This document shows, piece after piece, positions 36,948 to 45,215 of a DNA stretch of 64,000 nucleotides. Both the position numbers and the translations under genes were made by a program. The first letter of the stretch is position 1. Every line of letters starts with the position of its first letter. Origin of the DNA: UBA9926 sp913064795 (GTDB lineage Bacteria; Pseudomonadota; Gammaproteobacteria; Pseudomonadales; Azotimanducaceae); contig JBJKZD010000010.1 in assembly GCA_045560765.1 (NCBI GenBank), positions 702,178 through 766,177 on the forward strand, read 5' to 3'. The notes under the pieces were generated by a model. The model did not search any database. It was not told the DNA's origin and worked only from the letters and a program-made list of their open reading frames with translations.

Positions 36948-37328
36948 ATGACAGCTACGACAGATCGCGAGCTAATCGAAGCAGTGATACAGACCTATTT
37001 CGAAAGCATGTATGAATCAGATCCAGCGAAGGTGCATGAAGCATTTCATACAGATGCTAAAATCACCGGGTACATGGGCGATCAATTGGCGGAAATGTCG
37101 GTTACGGAGTTTGCTGACTTTGTGGCGGCTCAGCCCTCGGCAAAAGCCTCCGGCTTGCCAGCTTATCTCGAGACCGTTGGGCTTGTACTGGCAGGTAAGA
37201 CCGCCGTGGCGCAAGTTCGAGATGATTATCTGGGCAGCCGCTTTTTTGACTCACTGTCATTTTTGAAAGTGGACAACCAATGGCTCATTTATAACAAGCT
37301 GTTTCACGTCGAAGGGCCAGCGCCCTGA
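36948..37328 (+). CDS. NTF2-like / putative lumazine-binding-type protein
   Basis: The 126-residue single-domain protein has the cone-shaped NTF2-like pattern: an N-terminal helix VIQTYFESMYESDPAKVHEAFHTDAKITG, a middle SVTEFADFVAAQPS, and C-terminal strands TAVAQVRDDYLGSRFFDSLS and LKVDNQWLIYNKLFHVE. It most resembles the SnoaL/lumazine-binding-2 branch, whose functions are mostly unknown, from ligand binding to isomerisation. GAGGTAACAC provides the ribosome site. It converges with the VOC-family gene, with 41 bases between stops. Confidence 0.8.
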   Translation: MTATTDRELIEAVIQTYFESMYESDPAKVHEAFHTDAKITGYMGDQLAEMSVTEFADFVAAQPSAKASGLPAYLETVGLVLAGKTAVAQVRDDYLGSRFFDSLSFLKVDNQWLIYNKLFHVEGPAP

Positions 37329-37369
37329 GCGAATGTGACGTGCTCGAGGTTGCTGTATCAACGGGCTAT

Positions 37370-38155
37370 TTAAGCGAGCGAATGTTGATGCAGGAACCAG
37401 TTGACGCCGCAGACCTCGACGTAATCGTCTCCAACTTTGCAGCCTCGAAGGGTCGCGGTTTCTTGAATGGCCGCGGCATCCGCTACGGCAATGTGTAAAC
37501 CACTGAGCCCTGGACCTCGATCGTCCTGCATGGCCGTGAAATAGAGCCTGGCATTGTTTAAGGTGAGATAGCGTTTGCCATTGTCTTCTATGACGGTTGA
37601 TCCAATGACTCCGGCCCATTTGTTAGCAAGTGCCTCAGGGTCATGAGACTGAAGCTCAACGCCAACGAAGTCGAGGGTCCGGCTCTGGTCAATCGCTGAT
37701 TCCCAACCGCCACCGCCTACAGGCATCCAATGGCCCTCAAAATCATTGTGAGCGTCTGTCTCGATCTCTAAAAATGCAGCTTCAAGGTCACCGGGATGAA
37801 ATTGGATTAAATGCCAATCTTCTCGCTCGGTCTCGTGGGCGATACGAATGCTGGTGTCTAGCGCGCGAGCTCTTGCCGCGAGTTGGGTCGCTTTGCTGTC
37901 GGCTTGGGTGATGACCATATAACCGCCATTACCCGATCGACGCTCGAGGTAGCGGCCAGCTGCGGTATTGGGTTTTACCGGCGCGACGACCTCTAAAAAG
38001 TTGCGACCAAGGGGCATCAAGGTGTTTTCCAGTCCGAAGGCAGCAACCCCAGGGTCGACGTAGCATCTCTGAATACCGAAGATCTGAGTCAAGTCATCAA
38101 TAACCGGTTCAAGGTGTTCCGCAACAAGACAAATTTGTCGAAGCTGTAAGGTCAT
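37370..38155 (-). CDS. VOC-superfamily (glyoxalase-like domain) protein
   Basis: The 261-residue protein begins LQLRQICLVAEHLEPVIDDL, the first beta-alpha-beta unit of a glyoxalase-like fold. PLGRNFLEVVAP and LYFTAMQDDRGPGLSGLHIAV give the later metal-ligand-bearing strands. The length corresponds to a two-module VOC protein of the glyoxalase-like-domain type. Members bind a metal and catalyse isomerisation, dioxygenation or epimerisation; no substrate can be assigned. It has a GAGGG ribosome site six bases before the ATG. The C-terminus ends in a short EVCGVNWFLHQHSLA. Confidence 0.82.
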   Translation of the reverse strand: MTLQLRQICLVAEHLEPVIDDLTQIFGIQRCYVDPGVAAFGLENTLMPLGRNFLEVVAPVKPNTAAGRYLERRSGNGGYMVITQADSKATQLAARARALDTSIRIAHETEREDWHLIQFHPGDLEAAFLEIETDAHNDFEGHWMPVGGGGWESAIDQSRTLDFVGVELQSHDPEALANKWAGVIGSTVIEDNGKRYLTLNNARLYFTAMQDDRGPGLSGLHIAVADAAAIQETATLRGCKVGDDYVEVCGVNWFLHQHSLA

Positions 38156-38827
38156 GAGGCCCTCGTAAGATGTTTTTCTGTAGTGTAGTTGTCTCCAGTG
38201 TAACGCAGTGAGATGAATTTTAAATGGGTCTGCCTTTCACTCATCCCTTGGTCGACAGTGCAGCAGTTTGTGAGGCGTGCAATCGTTAGGGTGGTGTTAA
38301 AAAGGTCTAGGGGCGCACACCTGGCCATTTGGCCATTTTATCCAGGGATTTGATCGCATTAGCGCAGGCCCATTCCAGTGCGAATTTTCGGTGGCGTAGC
38401 AAGTCTGCTTGGGCTGAGTAGCCTAAAACCGAGAATGATTTTACAGTCGGCCTAAGATGGGGCTTAATTCCCGGTGCTTGGTCTAGACGGTTTTGAATTC
38501 AGAACAGGTTTGAATGTTCGACAGTTAGAACAGATGTTCTTAAACAGCCTATGTCAGCAGCTTATGACAACAACCAATGATAAAAGCTTAAAAGAAAAAG
38601 CCTGTATCGATACGGAGGTTGATAGCGTTGCATGGGAGGCACGGAGCAAAGATCATGACAGTTTTGATGTTGGGAGTGCCGCAACTTGCTTGAGGGTTGC
38701 CGGAGGGTCGGCCTATCGACGGGGGTTGACTCAGTCCATTGTCCTGGATTGGATCAAGCAACGGATGCATAGCAGTATCAGCGATTATAAAAGTGTTTCC
38801 GGCTTGTCGAGAATATTTTTTTATGCG
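38156..38827. other. Intergenic region upstream of the octaheme cytochrome gene
   Basis: About 670 bases contain no recognised gene. The right 350 bases are open in the frame of the cytochrome gene, but the encoded residues look unlike a protein family and would bury the signal peptide, so I treat them as untranslated. Confidence 0.45.
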
Positions 38828-41047
38828 ATGACCGCACCGATGATGAGGTCCCTCTTGATCAGCGGTCTGCTTGCCCTGGGTCCAGCCAGCCTTGTGCGCT
38901 CTGCTGAGGCCGTCTCGGCGCAGGACTGCGCGAAATGCCATGCCAATGAGACCGAGGCCTGGTCGCATTCCGATCATGCATGGTCGATGCGGCTGGCGTC
39001 ACCAGAGGCTGTAAAAGCGCCATTTTCCGGCGAGGAAACTAATTTTGATGGGCTTTTTGGGCAATTCAAGCGAGGTTCCCCAGAGTCGACCACAGACTCC
39101 AGTCCGGCGGTGATCGAATCGCAAATGGGGAAGGGTGCAGCGCCGTTCGTTATTGGGCTCAAAGATACTGCTCAAAATGAGGCACGGTTTACGGATCACA
39201 GGGTTCGATACACTTTTGGTCACGACCCGCTCCAGCAGTTTCTCATTGACCTCGGTGAAGATCGGTTGCAGGTCGCCCCTTTTGCTTTTGACACCCGACC
39301 CGCCGATGAGGGCGGGCAGCAATGGATCCACCTTGAAGCGGAATTTGGCAATCAGAGGGAGTCCAGATTTCAATGGCATCAGCCGCTTCAAAACTGGAAT
39401 GGCATGTGTGCTGACTGTCATTCGAGGGGGTTAAGCCGTAATTACAACCCCGCAGAGAATCGGTTTGATACACAGTTCGATGCTGTCAATGTCGATTGTC
39501 AGTCATGCCATGTGGTGACCAAGGATCACGGGCAAGCCCCAGCGCAATCAGAGCAGACCCAGGGACAATGGGTGCGCGCTGCTGGCGCGCCGATTGCGCA
39601 TTGGGCTGGCCCCAAGCGCGACACCAGCGCCATGGAGGCTTGTTTTGGGTGTCATAGCTTGCGGGCGCCCCTGACTGATGGCTTCACACCGGCACGCCCT
39701 TTTCTCGATCAGTTCCGCCCAGAGGCAGTCGTTCCACCGTTTTATCAAGCGGATGGTCAGATCGAAGAGGAGGTCTATGTCTACGGTTCCTTTCTTCAAA
39801 GTGCGATGTACAGTGCCGGTGTGCAGTGTATGGATTGTCATGATCCGCACTCGGGGCAGGTCAAGGCAGAGGGCAACACCTTGTGTTTAACCTGCCATGC
39901 CGCAGAAGTTTTCGACGCGCCTGATCATCATTTGCATCGAGTTGATTCGACCGAAGGCCAATGCGTCAGTTGTCATATGCCTGCAAAGACTTATATGAGC
40001 GTCGATGATCGCCGGGACCATCGTTTCGCTGTGCCTGATCCCGACCTGGCTTCGGCGCTGGGTAGTGACGACGTTTGTCAGTCCTGTCATGAGGATCGCT
40101 GGTCGCAGTTCAAAGCGCTTGCCGGAGCAGCTGAATTGATGGAAGGAGGGCACGCCCTGGCCTCACAGCAAGCGCTGTCTAATACGTCCATGGCTGCTCA
40201 GCAGCTCACGCTGCTTCAGCCGCGACAGGGCGCCCGGGTATTGGCTTTGATCAATCAAGATGCGCACCCGGCGATTCTTAGGGCCTCGATGCTTCGAAAG
40301 TATGCGGCATTGGGCCCACCTGATTTGGCGCCACTCGCGGTCGCGGCCGCGCAAAGTCTCGAGCCAGTCCTGCGCTTGGTGGCGGCTGACCTTTTGGATT
40401 CCCGGGCTGTCGAGCAAAAACAAAGGCTGATGTCGTTGGCCCAAGATCCGCTGCGCGCGGTGCGGATAGCGGCAATTGACAGACTGCGGGCTGGGCAAGT
40501 TGATCTTGGGGCTATCTTGGGTAGCGCGGATCTCGGTAGCCCGCTCAGTGAAGCCGGCGAGGCTCTGGTGCAAATCGCCTGGCGGGGTGAAGGGCGATTG
40601 CGCTTAGCCGAAGTTGCCATATCTGATGGCGATGCGATGGCGGCCGAGCGGGCATTTAAAATGGCGATCCAGCTTGATCCTTTTTTTGTTGGGGCCTACC
40701 TCAATCTATCGGACCACTATCGGCGGCTGAATGCACAGGAACAGAGTCTTGATGCTTTGGATCAGGGGCTAGAACGCAGTGCTGACAGCTCGATCCTGCA
40801 CTACAGTCGAGGCTTAGCCTTGGTTCGGCTCAATCGGCACAGCGAAGGTAAGCCCGCATTGCTCCGGGCGGTGGCTCTGGCGCCTGAGAATATAGACTTC
40901 TTTTATACCGCATTGCTGCTGCTAGAGGCTTTGAACGAACGTGCTCAAGGGTTGGCACTGGTGCGATCGAGATACCCCGAGGGCACTGTGCCCGAGCCAA
41001 TTTCGCAGTTGCTCAGACGTTGGAGCCTCATCGACGGCCAAAACTGA
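38828..41047 (+). CDS. Exported octaheme c-type cytochrome with C-terminal TPR repeats
   Basis: Starting at ATG 38828 (or 38840/38843) gives about 739 residues with a signal peptide (MRSLLISGLLALGPASLVRS). Eight CxxCH haem sites are present: CAKCH near 34, then CADCH, CQSCH, CFGCH, CMDCH, CLTCH, CVSCH and CQSCH, the last near 418. Residues 450-590 look like HEAT-type helices and the C-terminus has tetratricopeptide repeats (AERAFKMAIQLDPFFVGAYL). The spaced haem motifs resemble the cytochrome c554 / doubled-CXXCH families, which carry electrons in the periplasm. A TonB receptor follows 103 bases downstream. No oxidoreductase partner is obvious. Confidence 0.85.
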   Translation: MTAPMMRSLLISGLLALGPASLVRSAEAVSAQDCAKCHANETEAWSHSDHAWSMRLASPEAVKAPFSGEETNFDGLFGQFKRGSPESTTDSSPAVIESQMGKGAAPFVIGLKDTAQNEARFTDHRVRYTFGHDPLQQFLIDLGEDRLQVAPFAFDTRPADEGGQQWIHLEAEFGNQRESRFQWHQPLQNWNGMCADCHSRGLSRNYNPAENRFDTQFDAVNVDCQSCHVVTKDHGQAPAQSEQTQGQWVRAAGAPIAHWAGPKRDTSAMEACFGCHSLRAPLTDGFTPARPFLDQFRPEAVVPPFYQADGQIEEEVYVYGSFLQSAMYSAGVQCMDCHDPHSGQVKAEGNTLCLTCHAAEVFDAPDHHLHRVDSTEGQCVSCHMPAKTYMSVDDRRDHRFAVPDPDLASALGSDDVCQSCHEDRWSQFKALAGAAELMEGGHALASQQALSNTSMAAQQLTLLQPRQGARVLALINQDAHPAILRASMLRKYAALGPPDLAPLAVAAAQSLEPVLRLVAADLLDSRAVEQKQRLMSLAQDPLRAVRIAAIDRLRAGQVDLGAILGSADLGSPLSEAGEALVQIAWRGEGRLRLAEVAISDGDAMAAERAFKMAIQLDPFFVGAYLNLSDHYRRLNAQEQSLDALDQGLERSADSSILHYSRGLALVRLNRHSEGKPALLRAVALAPENIDFFYTALLLLEALNERAQGLALVRSRYPEGTVPEPISQLLRRWSLIDGQN

Positions 41048-41150
41048 GCATTTGCAATCATAAAAATCAACAGTTATGGTCAGGTGAACGTCCAGTGAAT
41101 ACTGTCGAATTATCTGGATGAATGAATAATTAAAAAATAGGGGATTGCTT

Positions 41151-44100
41151 ATGTTGGGTATCCGATTAAAACGGCTAAGAAGCTTAGGGGGATTGATCCT
41201 TCTGATAGGGGGATTGAGCCAGGTGGCCTGGGTTACGGCAGAAGATGAGATCGAAGAGGTCGTAGTGACCGGTTCATTCATTAAGGGCGCAGCCGAAGAT
41301 GCCCCGCTACCGGTGACAACGATTCAGCGAGAAGATCTTCGCCTTGAGGGGTCTCCAAGTGCTGTCGATATGATTCGTAATATGTCTTTCAGTCAGGGCG
41401 CTGACGGAGAAACTGACCAGTTCCAAGCAGGGGCAGGAGCGGATCGAGCGACGATTAATATTCGAGGATTGGGGCCTAGCCGTTCGTTGGTTCTGGTCAA
41501 TGGTCGCCGGACCACTTGGTCGCCGGGTGCGATTGGTGCCCAAGCTCAGTTGCTGGTTGATGTCAACATGATGCCGGCGATGGCGCTGAGCCGAATCGAG
41601 GTTCTGCGTGATGGTGCTGCAGCGACCTATGGCTCTGACGCGATTGCGGGTGTCATGAATTACATCACTCGTGCGGATTTCTCAGGCTTTGAGGTTTCAG
41701 CCAGTCATCAGGATATCCAAGATACCAATGGCGCGCAGGATTTCGGTTTTATCTGGGGCGGTGAGCTCATGGATGGAAAGATGAATCTTGTGACTTCGGC
41801 AGGATTCCAAAAACGAACGCGACTGCGCATCTCCGACCGTGAGCAATGGTCTCTGAGGCCTTACGCAGAGAGCGTTCGAGGCGGTTGGTCCTCAGTGGGC
41901 CGGCCTTCCGTGGTGGTGCCGCTCGATCGCTGGAATGCATCACCCATTGGCGGTGGTTTTGGCGGCTTGCTTGCAACTGGCATTGTCGATCCCAATTGTG
42001 AACTGCTCGGTGGCTCTCGAACCAATATTCTTGCAATCCCGTTTGGCGATCCCGACAGTCTGGGTAATGGGGAAGCGGGTCTCGGTGGTTTCTGTCGGTT
42101 TCAATACACAGCCTTTGATAATTTGATCGAAAATTCTGAGAAGTGGCAGTGGTTTACGGAGGCAACCATCGCGGTTTCCGATACAACGACCCTGAGCATG
42201 GAATTCTTGCTGACCGATAGTGATGTTCCTGATTGGGGTACGTCTCCATCGTATCCACCAAATCGATTGGTGGATGAAAATAGAACAATTCGCGCCAACA
42301 ACCCAGGTCTGATTGATATGGCGAGTCTTTATCCTGATCTGTATGGCGCCTACGCAGCTTGTGATGAGGCCTATTGTGGTTGGGCAGGTGACGGCGGTGA
42401 TCAGGACGCCGCCGGGATACCCGCGGAATGGCAGGATGTGGCATGGTTCTATGGTCGTTTTTATGGCCAGGATGGACCACCTAGAAGCCACCTTCGTCAT
42501 TCCGAGTTGATGCGTTTTGCGGCTGCTCTCGATGGCGAGTGGGGAGACTATTTTTGGCAAGCCTCCGTGAGTTACTCCAATTCAAAGCGTGAGTCTGCCG
42601 GTGGAGATACCATGGTGTATCGAGATCAGCGTGCCAGGCAGGGTTTGGGTGGATTCGAGTGTGAGGCCGCGGTTCCAAATGAGTATGATGCCGACGGCAA
42701 CTTGAGCTTTTCACTTGCAACAGTTCAAGCGAATGCTGGGCAAGGGCCGTGTATGTACTGGATCCCCTTCTCAAACTCTATGGCGGGCTCTGACGCTTTA
42801 GTCTTGGGTGGACCAAACACGAATCCAGACTTTAACCCGGCGCTAGATAATCAAAAGCTCCGCGATTACATGCTCACTGAGGGCTTTTTCCAAGGCGAAA
42901 CGTCGCTTTTGGTTGTTGAAGCAGTGATTTCAGGTGAGGTTTCCCAGTGGTCCTTGGGCGGCGGCAATGTTGGTTTTGCCTTAGGCACTCAAATACGAAG
43001 TGAGACCTACGAGAGCGGGGTTGCAACCGATGATTTCTACAACGGTGTGACCTACCCTTGTCAGGCAGGCCCAGAACTCAAAGATTGTGTGACGGGTCGA
43101 ACCGGTTTGTTCGGGTTTTTGCCACCTTCCTTTCCAATTGATGATGATCGAACGATTTACTCAGTCTTTACTGAGCTGAGTCTTCCTTTTTCTGACACGG
43201 TGGAAGGTCAATTTTCAATGCGATACGAGGATTACGGCGGCAGCACTGGCGGCAGTCTCGATCCAAAGCTAGCTTTGCGATGGCAGATGACTGACTCGAT
43301 CGGTCTCCGTGCTTCTGCGGGAACGACCTTTAGGGGGCCAACCTTAAACCAGATCGTTGATGCCAACTCCTCAAACTCATTGCAATATGTGGGTGTAACG
43401 GGTGCTTTCAAGCGTATTGACACGGTGGGTAACCCAGATCTTGATCCAGAAGAAGCAACGACGGTGAATGTTGGGTTGTTGGTTGACCATAGTGATTTGT
43501 TTACCGCCTCAGACAATCTCTTCATGACTTTTGATTACTGGTCTTACGATTTCACGGATCCTTTGGTAACAGAGCCGTTCAACAACGTTTTAGCGCTTGC
43601 ATGCCCAGGTGGCGCGTCTGATCCCTGTGATCCCGCAAGCCCTTATTTCGACCGATTACAGTTCGGTGGTAATGCACAAGCGACGGATGTTGAAATCATT
43701 ACCGTGAACATTGTCAACGGCCCGGATATCAAGACCGATGGTTTGGACTTCACTCTTCGTTACGGGTTGGATGCGGGTCCTGGGTATTTGACGTTTGACC
43801 TGTCCGGAACGCAGATTTTGGGTTACGACATCGATGCTTGGACATTCGGCGGTGATTACGATGCTCTGGGTCGGTTAAATTACCGAACCTCCCTGGCGCG
43901 TACTCTAGCCGAATATAAAGGTCGCTTTACGACCAACTATCAAGTGGGTGACTTAAATGCACGTTGGGTTGTGAACTATCTGCATGATTACACTTACAAT
44001 GATCAAGACGGGACTGATGGCACTGTTGACTCTCATGTCACACATGATGTCCACCTGAATTATTCATTGATGGATGGACAGTTAGAATTGATTGCCTCAG

Positions 44101-44222
44101 CGATCAACCTGGGTGATGAAGATCCTCCCTTTATGTCGCGCGAGATGAACTATGACGCGCTGAGTCATAATGCGTTTGGCAGGATTCTTCGGGTCGGATT
44201 CCAGTACAACATGGGTCAGTAA
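41151..44222 (+). CDS. TonB-dependent outer-membrane receptor (1023 aa)
   Basis: ATG 41151 has AGGGGATT upstream. The signal peptide ends near WVTA, then TonB box EIEEVVVTGSFIKGAAEDAP. The plug includes NIRGLGPSRSLVLVNGRR and SRIEVLRDGAAATYGSDAIA, the style of receptors in the oligomer/polysaccharide class. The barrel ends FGRILRVGFQYNMGQ. Loops carry cysteine pairs (CDEAYCGW, CPGGASDPCDP). The receptor at 45216 has the same architecture and a similar end (YDALTHDPRGRIV), so the two are paralogues in tandem. It lies just after the octaheme cytochrome gene and may be expressed with it. Confidence 0.93.
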   Translation: MLGIRLKRLRSLGGLILLIGGLSQVAWVTAEDEIEEVVVTGSFIKGAAEDAPLPVTTIQREDLRLEGSPSAVDMIRNMSFSQGADGETDQFQAGAGADRATINIRGLGPSRSLVLVNGRRTTWSPGAIGAQAQLLVDVNMMPAMALSRIEVLRDGAAATYGSDAIAGVMNYITRADFSGFEVSASHQDIQDTNGAQDFGFIWGGELMDGKMNLVTSAGFQKRTRLRISDREQWSLRPYAESVRGGWSSVGRPSVVVPLDRWNASPIGGGFGGLLATGIVDPNCELLGGSRTNILAIPFGDPDSLGNGEAGLGGFCRFQYTAFDNLIENSEKWQWFTEATIAVSDTTTLSMEFLLTDSDVPDWGTSPSYPPNRLVDENRTIRANNPGLIDMASLYPDLYGAYAACDEAYCGWAGDGGDQDAAGIPAEWQDVAWFYGRFYGQDGPPRSHLRHSELMRFAAALDGEWGDYFWQASVSYSNSKRESAGGDTMVYRDQRARQGLGGFECEAAVPNEYDADGNLSFSLATVQANAGQGPCMYWIPFSNSMAGSDALVLGGPNTNPDFNPALDNQKLRDYMLTEGFFQGETSLLVVEAVISGEVSQWSLGGGNVGFALGTQIRSETYESGVATDDFYNGVTYPCQAGPELKDCVTGRTGLFGFLPPSFPIDDDRTIYSVFTELSLPFSDTVEGQFSMRYEDYGGSTGGSLDPKLALRWQMTDSIGLRASAGTTFRGPTLNQIVDANSSNSLQYVGVTGAFKRIDTVGNPDLDPEEATTVNVGLLVDHSDLFTASDNLFMTFDYWSYDFTDPLVTEPFNNVLALACPGGASDPCDPASPYFDRLQFGGNAQATDVEIITVNIVNGPDIKTDGLDFTLRYGLDAGPGYLTFDLSGTQILGYDIDAWTFGGDYDALGRLNYRTSLARTLAEYKGRFTTNYQVGDLNARWVVNYLHDYTYNDQDGTDGTVDSHVTHDVHLNYSLMDGQLELIASAINLGDEDPPFMSREMNYDALSHNAFGRILRVGFQYNMGQ

Positions 44223-44292
44223 GAGATCGCGCCCTCAGGTCATCGAGAACTGAGGGCCGGCCAAATAAATGTTGTGATAAAAATGTGTGAAC

Positions 44293-44318
44293 AAAAAGGG
44301 GCTAGGCCCCTTTTTTTT
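44293..44318 (+). terminator. Rho-independent terminator after the 41151 receptor gene
   Basis: AAAAAGGGGC and GCCCCTTTTT pair around a TAG loop and run into eight T. The same stem can also act on the minus-strand lipoprotein gene. Confidence 0.92.
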
Positions 44319-44395
44319 ATGTTGAGATTTCTAGATCTAGCATCGGTGGGTTTAGATTCGAGTCCCAACGCTTGTTAGCCTGAGTCTGTGTCGAT

Positions 44396-44704
44396 TCAGC
44401 TGCCAACTGAGCTGCTGTTAGAACCACTGTTAATCCGCCGTAGGGTCTTTTTGGCCGCGTCTTGCTCAGCGGCAATCTGTGCGTTGGTCTTGCAGACTTT
44501 GACCTTTCTGTGGCTGCCTGTTTCTTTTTCATACCGGCAAACTATATTAGAAGGCGGGGCCTGATTGCCCGCCACCGCGGATGCATTGCCTGCAGACGCC
44601 GAAGTTTCTGTCTCGGATTGACTGGCGCAGCTGGCGCTGAGTAATACCGCCGCAAGTGCAAACACCTTTAAGATGTGAGTGGAATTAAAATTAAAACGGT
44701 TCAT
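44396..44704 (-). CDS. Small lipoprotein of unknown function with a two-cysteine motif
   Basis: The 102-residue product has a signal peptide and lipobox LLSASC, with the lipidated residue at Cys26. A Ser/Ala-rich linker follows, then a conserved-looking core with Cys56 and Cys71 (NIVCRYEKETGSHRKVKVCK). Similar short proteins with C-x14-C and a GSxxKxxxC pattern occur in marine gammaproteobacteria, but I know no function. The pair could form a disulfide. AGGGAAATC gives a ribosome site before ATG 44704. It lies between two paralogous receptors on the opposite strand. Confidence 0.75.
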   Translation of the reverse strand: MNRFNFNSTHILKVFALAAVLLSASCASQSETETSASAGNASAVAGNQAPPSNIVCRYEKETGSHRKVKVCKTNAQIAAEQDAAKKTLRRINSGSNSSSVGS

Positions 44705-45215
44705 GATGGATTTCCCTAAAGGTTTCGATAATCACTGTTTGAGAGGATAATACTCTCCGGGATTGGACTGAGGAATCTAAGATAGCGTAATTCTTTGGGA
44801 GAGTCTCGTTTTAGCGCTTCGATGCGGCGGCTTGATTAGACGCGTCTTGGTGATCCCTGCATCCCGATTGCATCAATAAAAGACTACAATTGAAACTGGG
44901 TGTGCTGTTGTCTGTGCGCCCCGTTGTTCTTGAGACTGCCATCCTTAATTCTCTTTACACTCACAGCTTGAGTGTCTTTCTGGTGGAAGCCTGAGCGTCT
45001 TCTTGTTAGAAGCCTGAGGTCTCCATGTCAGTTATCAGAACGACGCTTTTGTAATTTAGCTAGCGCGATGCTGAAACAATTTCAAGGTTGTATATCAAAA
45101 AAGTTTTAATTAGGGTTCGCCGGGTCGTAATGTGTCGGTCAACACCGACGGCATATTAGGCACATAAAAAGTAACAAGCGTTAGTTCGTTTATCGTGTAA
45201 AAAAAGGGGAAGTAA
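44705..45215. promoter_or_regulatory. Divergent intergenic region between the small lipoprotein and the 45216 receptor
   Basis: About 510 bases must hold both promoters. A 23-bp imperfect tandem duplication lies at 44969-45014. No clear operator or small ORF was seen. Confidence 0.45.
44969..45014 (+). repeat. 23-bp imperfect tandem duplication
   Basis: Units 44969-44991 and 44992-45014 share 18 of 23 bases, both starting TGAG and ending GAAGCC or AGAAGCC. Confidence 0.6.

Noticed and set aside
38474..38827. 118-residue N-terminal extension of the octaheme cytochrome
   Set aside because: The residues do not resemble a domain, and the signal peptide lies after it. A start at 38828-38843 is more plausible.
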